A stretch of 22,376 bases of DNA. Origin: DASWHD01 sp036393335. GTDB lineage: Bacteria > CG2-30-53-67 > CG2-30-70-394. The notes under the pieces were generated by a model, which was not told the origin of the DNA, made no database searches, and saw only the letters and a list, made by a program, of their open reading frames with translations. Made by a program: the position numbers and the translations under genes. Positions 14,546-21,356 of the stretch are shown piece by piece. Position 1 is the stretch's first letter. Each line of letters opens with the position of its first letter. Where the stretch lies: NCBI GenBank assembly GCA_036393335.1, contig DASWHD010000237.1:1-22376 (forward strand). Reading direction: 5' to 3'.

Positions 14546-15094
14546 CTATAAACGCTTGGCCTGTGAAAGCGACACCAACAGCGCGCCGCTCCCGCCCAGA
14601 CGAGGCGGCGCCGGAAGGGATTTCAGTCCACGCTCCTCCAGCCATTGCCGTACCACCCGCGCCACCACCGCCTCGCCGACAGGCGAGTGGTGGCCCTGGC
14701 CGACCACCACCAGGACGCTCGTCAGTCCCTCGTCGAGGGACCAGGCGAGGAATCGCTCCAGCGCGGCTCGCACCCCCGCGCGGGTCCGTCCGTGGAGATC
14801 CAGTTGGGCATCCGGGACCCAGTGCGGGCGGGCCACCAAGCGCCGGAGCTCGCGGAGCGGCGCGGTGCGGCGCGGCGCCCGGCGCTCACCCGAGGTCGCG
14901 GTGGCATTTCTCAACGGTGGATGGGCGGCGAGGTGGGCCAGGAACTCCGCGCGGTCGCGTTCCGCCTCCTCCGCGGCGGCCCGATCCAATCGGGAGGTCG
15001 TGCCGGCAGCGGAGACATCTCGCTCCGCCATCGCCGCGCGGAACTCTCGATCCTGAGCCGCGAGGTCGTCATCCGCTGGCGGCGTGTCGCCCAT
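14546..15094 (-). CDS. Smr-domain protein (MutS2 C-terminal-like DNA/RNA nuclease domain)
   Basis: 182 residues. Residues about 97-170 are an Smr domain: LDLHGRTRAGVRAALERFL, then SVLVVVGQGHHSPVGEAVVA and VVRQWLEE. The LDxHG and GxGxxS-type motifs are kept. The preceding 95 residues are charged, Arg/Glu/Ala-rich helical sequence as in stand-alone proteobacterial Smr proteins (YdaL/SmrA type). Stand-alone Smr domains in characterised relatives nick DNA or cleave mRNA near stalled ribosomes; which applies here cannot be told. The ATG at 15094 lies just outside the palindrome and repeat element that begin at 15114-15121. The gene is oriented with the phosphoglycerate mutase upstream on the same strand. 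Confidence 0.88.
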   Translation of the reverse strand: MGDTPPADDDLAAQDREFRAAMAERDVSAAGTTSRLDRAAAEEAERDRAEFLAHLAAHPPLRNATATSGERRAPRRTAPLRELRRLVARPHWVPDAQLDLHGRTRAGVRAALERFLAWSLDEGLTSVLVVVGQGHHSPVGEAVVARVVRQWLEERGLKSLPAPPRLGGSGALLVSLSQAKRL

Positions 15095-15113
15095 GGGCCG
15101 TCATCTTACCACC

Positions 15114-15138
15114 GATCCGCGGTGAGCAATGCGGGTTA
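15114..15138 (-). repeat. Solo end of the dispersed inverted-end element, abutting the full copy
   Basis: GATCCGCGGTGAG followed by CAATGCGGGTTA matches, with three differences in 25 bases, the solo end at 19124-19148 on the other strand. It also matches more loosely the GATCCCTGGTGAG right end of both full elements. It abuts the left end of the full copy at 15137, so the two ends together make a perfect 34-bp palindrome (15121-15154, 17-bp arms, no spacer). Confidence 0.75.
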
Positions 15139-15364
15139 ACCCGCATTGCTCACCATGAATCTGCTGCGCCCGCGCCACTGCCCGCGTCTCCCGGCCCACC
15201 TCGTCCGAGGTAGGAGCCGGTTGCACCGGCGACCCGCGCCGCCAGGCGCGGCCGGCCCTCTCGGGCCGGAATCGCCGAAGGGATTCGGCTCCTACCGCGG
15301 GCCAGCCAGGATCTACGCGCGTTTGCACGGTCTCGCCACGATCCCTGGTGAGAAATGCGGGCTA
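15137..15364 (+). mobile_element. Non-autonomous inverted-end element, copy A (MITE/REPIN-like)
   Basis: 228 bp. The left end TAACCCGCATTGCTCACCAT, then GAATCTGCT, and the right end GATCCCTGGTGAG, then AAATGCGGGCTA, are inverted relative to each other. Inside, GGTAGGAGCCG (15209-15219) and CGGCTCCTACC (15286-15296) form a second, nested inverted pair enclosing smaller hairpins. Copy B at 16698-16903 matches along its whole length in the opposite orientation, including CCAGCCAGGATCTACG and CGCCACGATCCCTGGTGAG. No transposase is encoded; short open frames within both copies are by-products of the shared sequence. The right end supplies the stop codon of the phosphoglycerate mutase gene. Confidence 0.8.
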
Positions 15365-16633
15365 AAGGGAGTCGCCCGGGGCGAAGTTGCGCCCGTAGCC
15401 CATCAGGTCGAGCATCGACCAGAGGAGGCCGCGGGCGGGGATCCGCCCCAGGCCCCCGGCCATGCAGGCGCGCTCGCCGTAGCGTTCCTGACCATCGACT
15501 CGACCGCCCGGGCCGCACAGGATGGTCGGGACCGGGTCGCCGGAGTGAAAGCCGAGGCTGCACGGCGTGGCGTGGTCCCCGGTAACGGCGATCACCAGGT
15601 CTTCGCGCAGCAACGGTGCCAGCATGGTATCGACCTGGGAGAAGAAGTCTCGTTTTTGCTCTGCATGGTGGTCGTGGCTGAGGATGTCGCCGCCCTTGAT
15701 GTGCATGAAGACCAGGTCGTGGCCCGCCAACGCCGCTTCCGTCGCCGCCACCTTGGCGGCAAGGTCGGTGGCGGCATCGGCAGTGAAGCGCCGGTCGGTG
15801 ACGATGGTCATGGCGAGGGCTTTGCCGAGGCCGAGGACCGTGGCGTCCCCCGACACCACCGCGGCCCGCACCCCGAACCGGGCGAGGAGCCCCCGCGACA
15901 TCTGGGCGCCGCCGGCCCCGCGGGGCAGCAGGACGTTCGCCTCCGGCAGCCCCAGGGCGCGCCGCCGCTGGTTCACCGGGTGGTCACGCAGGCGCTCGTA
16001 GGCGAGGGCGACTAGCCGGTTGACCACCGTGGCGGTGTGGTCGGCCGCCGTGTCGGTGGCGTCCAGCGGGCGGCACGGCAAGAGCCCGAGGTGGAGGCGC
16101 CCGCCTCCCGGGTCGACGTCGGTGACCCGCGGCGACAGGCCCGGCCCGCGCAGGCGCAACGCGGCACGAAACTGCGCGGCGGGGACCAGTCGCGCGGTGA
16201 CCCCGTCGCCGAGGTCGGCGCCCTCGATCGCCGCCGCCAGCTCCGCCGTCCCCTCGTCGATGCGGCCCGCACGGCGGTCGCGGAGGGTAAGGTGAAACGG
16301 ATCCTCGCCGTCCCCCCCCACCGTGGCGAAGTTGCAGCGGAAGCCGATGTCGCCGGGATGAATGTCGAGGCCGACACCGGCGGCCTCGAGCAGCCCGCGG
16401 GGCAGGAGCTCGTCCGGCGGCGAGAGACCGAAGAGCACGCCCATGCCCACCTCGGTGCCCACCGCGACCCCGGGATAGAGGGGATCGACCAGGCCCACCA
16501 GCCCGGCGGTGGCGAGGCGGTCGAGGTTGGGCGTGGCGGCGGCCTCCAGCGGCGTGCAGCCGTCCAGCTCCCGCGCCGGTCGGTCACCCACCCCGTCGAG
16601 GATGATCATCAGCCCTGGATGATGGTGGCTCAT
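15362..16633 (-). CDS. apgM: 2,3-bisphosphoglycerate-independent phosphoglycerate mutase, archaeal type
   Basis: 423 residues of the alkaline-phosphatase superfamily. The metal-ligand strand MIILDGVGDRPARELDG starts at residue 9, and the C-terminal metal block is FMHIKGGDILSHDHH, then VIAVTGDHATPCSLGFHSGD and PVPTIL, as in archaeal ApgM/BPG-independent mutases. The family interconverts 3- and 2-phosphoglycerate through a phosphoenzyme. Where relatives have GSDxAxxxxLGYDP with the nucleophile Ser, this protein reads VGTEVGMGVLFGLSP (T60, E61). Thr may therefore be the nucleophile, or the specificity may have changed. The ATG at 16633 (MSHHHPGLM) fits the family better than one 39 bases upstream. 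The TAG stop lies in the end of repeat element A; the gene is separated from 2-phosphoglycerate kinase by element B. Confidence 0.88.
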   Translation of the reverse strand: MSHHHPGLMIILDGVGDRPARELDGCTPLEAAATPNLDRLATAGLVGLVDPLYPGVAVGTEVGMGVLFGLSPPDELLPRGLLEAAGVGLDIHPGDIGFRCNFATVGGDGEDPFHLTLRDRRAGRIDEGTAELAAAIEGADLGDGVTARLVPAAQFRAALRLRGPGLSPRVTDVDPGGGRLHLGLLPCRPLDATDTAADHTATVVNRLVALAYERLRDHPVNQRRRALGLPEANVLLPRGAGGAQMSRGLLARFGVRAAVVSGDATVLGLGKALAMTIVTDRRFTADAATDLAAKVAATEAALAGHDLVFMHIKGGDILSHDHHAEQKRDFFSQVDTMLAPLLREDLVIAVTGDHATPCSLGFHSGDPVPTILCGPGGRVDGQERYGERACMAGGLGRIPARGLLWSMLDLMGYGRNFAPGDSL

Positions 16634-16697
16634 GCGGTCTCTATCCCTGCGCGGAGCATCCTGCGGTGCCATCCCGCTGCCGTTGGAGTAACGCAGC

Positions 16698-16903
16698 TAA
16701 CCCGCATTTCTCACCAGGGATCGTGGCGAGCACGCGCAGATGGCCGTAGATCCTGGCTGGCCCAACCGTAGGAGCCGAATCCCTTCGGCGACCTGCCACA
16801 TTGGGTCGCCGATCCAATCGGCTCCTACCACGGACGAGGACCCGGCCAGGAGATGCGGGCGGTTGCGCGGGCGGAGCAGATTCATGGTGAGCAATGCGGG
16901 CTA
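16698..16903 (-). mobile_element. Non-autonomous inverted-end element, copy B (MITE/REPIN-like)
   Basis: 206 bp, the reverse complement of copy A by orientation. Read on the minus strand it begins TAGCCCGCATTGCTCACCAT, then GAATCTGCTCCGCCCGCG, and ends CGCCACGATCCCTGGTGAG, then AAATGCGGGTTA. The nested pair is GTAGGAGCCG (16768-16777) and CGGCTCCTAC (16819-16828). It differs from copy A mainly in the central loop and by about 22 bp in length. It sits in the gap between the kinase and mutase genes and supplies the TAG stop of the kinase at 16901-16903. Confidence 0.8.
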
Positions 16904-18061
16904 GAGCTTCTCCGGATCCGGTGGGTGGCGGCGACTCAGGTCCACGGTCACCAGGTCGATCACCGCCTGTACCGTGTCCGCCAGCTTCTGGCTGGTGACG
17001 ATGGGGATGCCGGCCTGGTCCGCGCACTCCAGCATGTAGGACTGGATCTCCCAGATCTCATCGAAGTAGTCGAGGTAGCGCTCCCGGCCGCGTTGCGGTG
17101 CGGCGTCGGTGCGCCGGCCAAACCGCTCGCGCAGCTCCTCCTTGTTGAGGGTGGCGAGCATCAGCGGCACCACCACGGCCGATTCCTGGTACGGAGCCAG
17201 GTCGAGGCGCGGCGAAAAGGCGTGGACGCCATCGAGCACCACGTGGACCATCTCGGTGACGGCACGGCGCAGGGTCGCCTGGACGGCGACCTTGACCACC
17301 TCGAATTGGGCCTCGAAGCCCTCGATGACCCGCGCGCGGCGGGTCTCGCCCGGTAGCGCCTCCCAGGCGTTGTAGGTCGAGCGGTACAGGACCGGCATGA
17401 GCTCCGGCGACAGCATGACCCGCATCACCTCACGCAGCATGTCCGTGGATTGGGAGCGAACCAGGCCGAGGCGGTAACCTACCTCGGCCGCCACCGCGCT
17501 CTTGCCGCTGCCGGTGGCACCGCCGATCAGCAGGAGCAGCGGCTTGCCGCTGCGATGGAAGCGGCGCCACACCAGATATGCGTCGGCGTCCTCCGGGCCG
17601 CAGTACTCGTGGATCACCTCGTAGGTCTTGCGCCGCAGATCGAGGGAGTTGATCTGCAGTTGACCATCCGCCTCCAGTTGTTGCTCGATGGCGAGGGTGA
17701 TGCGGTGCGCGGTCGGCGGATCGATGGCGCACGCCTGTAGTGAACGGGCCAGGGTAGCGAGCACGAACGGCGTCGGCTTGCCGTCCATCACCACCTGGAT
17801 CGGAGAGTCCGCGACCGGACCGGCCTCGTAACGCTGCCGCAGCTCCGGACCGTGGAGCCGTTCCAGGTGGGCGGCGACCCGGCCGCGGAGCTCGTGGGCC
17901 GGGATATCCGGCACCCGGTGGAGCTCCTCCCGCATCGTGGAGGCGATCGCGTAGGCGTCGGTGAAGCTCAGCCCCACGTCCACCAGCGACTGGGTAAGAA
18001 GGCCGCGCAGAAAGGGAATCCGGTCGTCGCGCCGGCGGTAGGTAACGATGGTCCGGGCCAT
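16901..18061 (-). CDS. 2-phosphoglycerate kinase with two N-terminal ATP-cone-like regions
   Basis: 386 residues. The C-terminal kinase has a P-loop GGATGSGKS (180-188), SQSTDMLREVMR (203-214) and VVLDGVHAFSPRLDL (274-288), matching the 2-phosphoglycerate kinase family (COG2074). In methanogens that enzyme makes 2,3-bisphosphoglycerate, the precursor of cyclic 2,3-diphosphoglycerate. Residues 1-80 (VTYRRRDDRIPFLRGLLTQS) and 88-166 (IQVVMDGKPTPFVLATLARS, then LRRKTYEVI) both look like ATP-cone modules; one is usual. ATP cones sense nucleotide levels allosterically. The start ATG at 18061 lacks a strong RBS but matches the domain start. The TAG stop is part of element B. The same-strand mutase 268 bases downstream uses the same metabolites. 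Confidence 0.85.
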   Translation of the reverse strand: MARTIVTYRRRDDRIPFLRGLLTQSLVDVGLSFTDAYAIASTMREELHRVPDIPAHELRGRVAAHLERLHGPELRQRYEAGPVADSPIQVVMDGKPTPFVLATLARSLQACAIDPPTAHRITLAIEQQLEADGQLQINSLDLRRKTYEVIHEYCGPEDADAYLVWRRFHRSGKPLLLLIGGATGSGKSAVAAEVGYRLGLVRSQSTDMLREVMRVMLSPELMPVLYRSTYNAWEALPGETRRARVIEGFEAQFEVVKVAVQATLRRAVTEMVHVVLDGVHAFSPRLDLAPYQESAVVVPLMLATLNKEELRERFGRRTDAAPQRGRERYLDYFDEIWEIQSYMLECADQAGIPIVTSQKLADTVQAVIDLVTVDLSRRHPPDPEKL

Positions 18062-18343
18062 GGCTGGGGTGAGGAATCAGGGGGAGGGGATCGGTCAACT
18101 CGACCGGCCGATGCTCCGGGAGGCAACACTTAGTCCCAAATCCGTCGCTATGATAATCACCCTTTGTAAAGTCACGAACCATCGATCGGAGCGTACATCC
18201 TGGGCGCCCGGCGTGACCGTAGGGGGGCACCCGTGGTGACAGGACCGTAGGCTACGGGCAAACTGGATCGAGGCTCAACTCCACCCTTGCCTCCCTCGGT
18301 CACGGGACGAGGCCGCGCCACCCCACGACCGCCTCACCCCACC

Positions 18344-19126
18344 ATGGATCTCAACCTGCGCGACCGCCACGCCATCTGCCTCGCCGCCTCCCGCGGCCTG
18401 GGCTACGCCTGCGCGGAGGCCTTGGCGGCGGAAGGGGCACGGGTCTCCCTCATCTCCCGCGCCGCCACGGCGCTGCGCGCCGCCGCGGACCGCTTGCAGG
18501 CACGCTGCGGCCGGCCGGTGACGACCCGGGCCCTCGACATCAACGATCCCGTCGCCTTGGAGGGCGGGCTGGACGAGCTTGCCGCTACCCCGTGCGACAT
18601 CCTGGTCACCAATTGCGGCGGCCCGCCTATCGGCCCCTTTGCCGGCCACTCGTTGGAGGCGTGGCAGTCGGCCTTCACCGCGCAACTGCTGAGCGCCACC
18701 ATCGCCTGTCGGTTGCTGGTGCCGGCCATGGCCCGGCGCGGCTGGGGCCGGGTGGTGATGATCGGCTCCCTGGTGATGCGCGCGCCGTTGGCCGGCTTCG
18801 CCCTGTCCAACGCCGTGCGCCCCGGGCTGGCGGGCCTGGCCAAGACCCTGACCCTCGAGTATGCCTCCGCCGGGGTCACGGTCAACGTCGTCTGTCCCGG
18901 CTTCACGGCCACCGATCGGATCCAGGGCGCAGCGGCACGCCTCGCCACGGACCGTGGCGTGGCGGTGGACGCCGTGGTCGGCGAGTGGACCGAGCGCATC
19001 CCGGCAGGCCGCCTGGGCCGGCCGGAAGAGATCGGCGCCCTGGTCGCCTACCTCGCCTCGGACCGAGCGGCATTCATCACCGGCCAGTCACTCCTGATCG
19101 ACGGCGGCCAGTGCCCCGGCATGTAA
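18344..19126 (+). CDS. Short-chain dehydrogenase/reductase family protein with altered catalytic motif
   Basis: 260 residues of Rossmann fold. The nucleotide-binding loop is CLAASRGLGYACAEALAAEG (instead of TGxxxGIG), then NCGGPPIGPF at the NNAG position and VNVVCPGFTATDRI. The C-terminus AFITGQSLLIDGGQCPG is the standard SDR ending. The catalytic YxxxK is replaced by F and N (GFALSNAVRPGLAGL), as in a divergent SDR subgroup with NxGGPP. The Ser on the preceding strand (MIGSLV) is kept. The activity is therefore uncertain; it may reduce by another residue set or act non-catalytically. ATG at 18344 (MDLNLRDR) matches the fold start; an upstream extension is not conserved in style. The TAA stop is the first triplet of a solo repeat end (19124-19148). 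Confidence 0.88.
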   Translation: MDLNLRDRHAICLAASRGLGYACAEALAAEGARVSLISRAATALRAAADRLQARCGRPVTTRALDINDPVALEGGLDELAATPCDILVTNCGGPPIGPFAGHSLEAWQSAFTAQLLSATIACRLLVPAMARRGWGRVVMIGSLVMRAPLAGFALSNAVRPGLAGLAKTLTLEYASAGVTVNVVCPGFTATDRIQGAAARLATDRGVAVDAVVGEWTERIPAGRLGRPEEIGALVAYLASDRAAFITGQSLLIDGGQCPGM

Positions 19127-19148
19127 CCCGCACCGCTCACCACGGATC
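19124..19148 (+). repeat. Solo end of the inverted-end element at the SDR stop codon
   Basis: TAACCCGCACCGCTCACC, then ACGGATC, is the reverse complement, with three differences in 25 bases, of the solo end at 15114-15138. Its TAA is the stop codon of the SDR gene. No second end or nested GTAGGAGCCG pair follows within the next 115 bases, so it is an isolated end. Confidence 0.65.
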
Positions 19149-19262
19149 GGCAGCATTCTCGGGCCGGAGCCGATGGCATCGCCCCCCGGCCGCCGGGACC
19201 TGACTGCACCCTCCTCTCGGCCGGGGTTTGACCTGCCCGCCCTTCCCTTGATCTGCTAGGCA

Positions 19263-20225
19263 ATGCTGCCGTTCGTCGTGCGCCAAGTCGGCCAGCGGCT
19301 GGTGCTGCTGTTCGTGATCTCGGTGATCTCGTTTGCCATGGTCCACCTGGCCCCTGGTGAGCCCTCCCTGGTGGATCCGTCCAACCCGCGCCTCAAGGCG
19401 GAGGACGTGGCCAAGATCCGCGCCGCCTTCCACCTCGACGAGCCGCTCCACCTCCAGTACGGCTACTGGCTGCGCGACCTCTTCTCCGGCCGGCTGGTCT
19501 CCTTCAAGGACCAGCAGCCGGTGCTCGGCAAGATCTGGCAGAGGTTTCTCAACTCCCTGCCGCTGTTCGTGTTGGGGACGCTGCTCACCTGGCTGCTCTC
19601 CTTCCCCGCCGGGATCCGCGCCGCGGTGGCACGCGGCGGCACCTTCGACCGGGTGACCACCTTCCTCGCCTTCGCCATGATCTCGATCCCCGGCTTCTTC
19701 CTCTCCTACATCGCCATCCAGTGGACGGTGGATCACCTGGAGGTGTCGGTGGTGGGGATGCGCACCTTCGGCTTCGAGGGGGCGCCGGTGTGGTACCGGA
19801 TGAACGATCGCCTCTGGCACCTGGTGGTGCCGTCGGTGATGGCGGCCTTCGCCGGGGTCGCGGTCCTGTCGCGCTACGTGCGCAGCCAGATGGTGGAGGT
19901 GCTGGGCCAGGACTACGTGCGCACCGCCCGCGCCAAGGGGGTGGCGGAGGAGGCGGTCACCTACGGCCACGCCCTGCGCAACGCCCTGCTGCCGTTCATC
20001 ACCATGTTCGGGATGATGCTGCCGGCCCTGATCGGCGGCTCGGTGATCTTCGAGACGATCTTCGCCTGGCCCGGCATGGGGCGGATGGGATACGAGGCGA
20101 TCCTCGCCCGCGACTTCCCGGTGGTCCTCACCCTCAATTTCATCGCCGCCTGCCTGACCCTCGCCGGCACGCTGGTGAGCGATCTGCTCTACGGCGTGGC
20201 CGACCCGCGGATACGTTTGGCGTAG
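19263..20225 (+). CDS. dppB: Peptide/nickel-type ABC transporter permease, DppB-like
   Basis: 320 residues, inner-membrane permease. The N-terminal helix VGQRLVLLFVISVISFAMVH, then LAPGEP, is typical of DppB/OppB/GsiC. A long periplasmic loop (residues 40-95) precedes membrane segments near 98-118, 132-158 and 195-215. The cytoplasmic EAA loop, EVLGQDYVRTARAKGVAEEA (about 213-232), docks the ATPase. The C-terminal helices include FGMMLPALIGGSVIFETIFAWPG. It pairs with the DppC-like gene 197 bases downstream. No substrate-binding protein or ATPases lie in the window, so substrate (dipeptide, oligopeptide, glutathione, nickel) is undetermined. The start has no clear RBS, and only a weak -35 (TTGACC, 19228) without a good -10 precedes it. 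Confidence 0.92.
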   Translation: MLPFVVRQVGQRLVLLFVISVISFAMVHLAPGEPSLVDPSNPRLKAEDVAKIRAAFHLDEPLHLQYGYWLRDLFSGRLVSFKDQQPVLGKIWQRFLNSLPLFVLGTLLTWLLSFPAGIRAAVARGGTFDRVTTFLAFAMISIPGFFLSYIAIQWTVDHLEVSVVGMRTFGFEGAPVWYRMNDRLWHLVVPSVMAAFAGVAVLSRYVRSQMVEVLGQDYVRTARAKGVAEEAVTYGHALRNALLPFITMFGMMLPALIGGSVIFETIFAWPGMGRMGYEAILARDFPVVLTLNFIAACLTLAGTLVSDLLYGVADPRIRLA

Positions 20226-20265
20226 GGATGCGCGTTCCGGACACCCACATCACGACGCCCTGCGG

Positions 20266-20391
20266 CTCCCTCCCCCACCGGGGGAGGGTTGGGGTGGGGG
20301 CGTGCGGAGTCAGCGGTGGGTCGGACAGCGCTCCGTGCGGACTGGTGGTTCCCGACGCCCTCCCCCCAGCCCCCTCCCGGAGGGAGGGGGA
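20266..20391. repeat. Inverted pair of C/G-rich palindromes between dppB and dppC (REPIN-like)
   Basis: CTCCCTCCCCCACCGGGGGA, then GGGTTGGGGTGGGGG (20266-20300), is a hairpin. Its inverted relative CCCTCCCCCCAGCCCCCTCC, then CGGAGGGAGGGGGAG, occupies 20357-20391. The second copy's reverse complement aligns to the first over its full length with scattered differences. A head-to-head pair of related palindromes about 57 bases apart is the form of a REPIN. It lies within what should be one transporter operon. Confidence 0.65.
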
Positions 20392-20422
20392 GACACTCGT
20401 TCGCTCGGCCGCCGCCTGACCC

Positions 20423-21349
20423 ATGCCCCCCACCGGCCCCTATCGCGCCGCATGGCGCACCTTTCGCCGGAACCGCCTGGCCATGACCGGCCTCGTGGTG
20501 CTGCTGGTGCTGGTGGCGGCGGCGGTGGCGGGCAAGGCACTGACCGAGTGGTGGCCGGTCCTCGACCCCTCCACGGTGCGCCTGCCGGACAAGCTGCGCC
20601 CACCGCTGAGCACGATGAGTCCGGCGGTGTCGCTGGCGGAGCGCCCGCCCTTCGGCCGCTACCTCTTAGGCACCGACGACCTGGGTCGCGACCTCTTCGC
20701 CCGCATGCTGCAGGGGGCCTCGGTCTCCCTCTCGGTGGGGTTCATCGCCGTCTCCATCTCCGTGGGGATCGGGATCTGCTTCGGGGCCCTGGCCGGTTAT
20801 TACGGCCAGGTGCGGGTCGCCAGGATCACCGTCGACTCCCTGGTGATGCGCCTGGTGGAGGTGATGATGTGCTTTCCCGCCTTCTTCCTGCTGCTCACCG
20901 CGGTCGCCCTGTTGCCGCCGTCGATCTACACCATCATGGCGATCATCGGCCTCACCTCGTGGATGGGCACGACCCGCTTCGTGCGCGCCGAGTTCCTCTC
21001 CCTGCGCGAGTTGGACTTCGTCCACGCGGGCCGCTCTCTGGGGCTGCCGGAAGGACGGCTGATCTTCCGCCACATGGTGCCCAACGCCATCGCGCCGGTG
21101 TTCGTCTCCGCCACCCTCGGCGTGGCCGATGCGATCCTGACCGAGTCGAGCCTCTCGTTCCTCGGCTTCGGCGTGCCGCCCCCGTACGCCACCTGGGGCA
21201 ACATCCTGGCCGACGGCCGCTCGTTCATCTTCGACGCCCCGTGGCTCACCTTCATCCCCGGCTGCACCATCTTCGCCGTGGTGCTGGCCTTCAACCTCGC
21301 CGGCGAGGGGTTGCGCGAGGCCCTCAACCCGCGGCTGCGGGAGCGGTGA
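20423..21349 (+). CDS. dppC: Peptide/nickel-type ABC transporter permease, DppC-like
   Basis: 308 residues, inner membrane. The N-terminal cytoplasmic stub AAWRTFRRNRLAMTGLVVLL leads into the first helix. The family landmark PPFGRYLLGTDDLGRDLFAR (about 75-94) is followed by helices near 97-125, 140-165 and 175-190. The EAA loop FVHAGRSLGLPEGRLIFRHM, then VPNAI, contacts the ATPase. The C-terminus contains ILTESSLSFLGFGVPPPYAT, then WGNIL, diagnostic for DppC/OppC. It forms the second half of the heterodimeric channel with the DppB-like gene upstream. The periplasmic segment between helix 1 and the GTDDLGRD motif is longer than in E. coli DppC. No ATPase gene follows; an alpha/beta hydrolase comes next after a repeat cluster, so the rest of the transporter must be encoded elsewhere. 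Confidence 0.92.
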   Translation: MPPTGPYRAAWRTFRRNRLAMTGLVVLLVLVAAAVAGKALTEWWPVLDPSTVRLPDKLRPPLSTMSPAVSLAERPPFGRYLLGTDDLGRDLFARMLQGASVSLSVGFIAVSISVGIGICFGALAGYYGQVRVARITVDSLVMRLVEVMMCFPAFFLLLTAVALLPPSIYTIMAIIGLTSWMGTTRFVRAEFLSLRELDFVHAGRSLGLPEGRLIFRHMVPNAIAPVFVSATLGVADAILTESSLSFLGFGVPPPYATWGNILADGRSFIFDAPWLTFIPGCTIFAVVLAFNLAGEGLREALNPRLRER

Positions 21350-21356
21350 TCCATGG

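Noticed and set aside
15101..15328. Short open frames inside repeat copies A and B that resemble each other
   Set aside because: The similarity follows from the DNA repeat itself; frames are short, lack ribosome binding sites and change around the central loop, so they are not taken as genes.
18062..18343. Divergent promoter with TTTACA and TATCAT on the minus strand
   Set aside because: The two hexamers are only nine bases apart and no suitable -35 lies 17 bases upstream; not supportable as a promoter.
19228..19256. Sigma-70 promoter for dppB from TTGACC
   Set aside because: A good -35 but no acceptable -10 at 16-18 bases.
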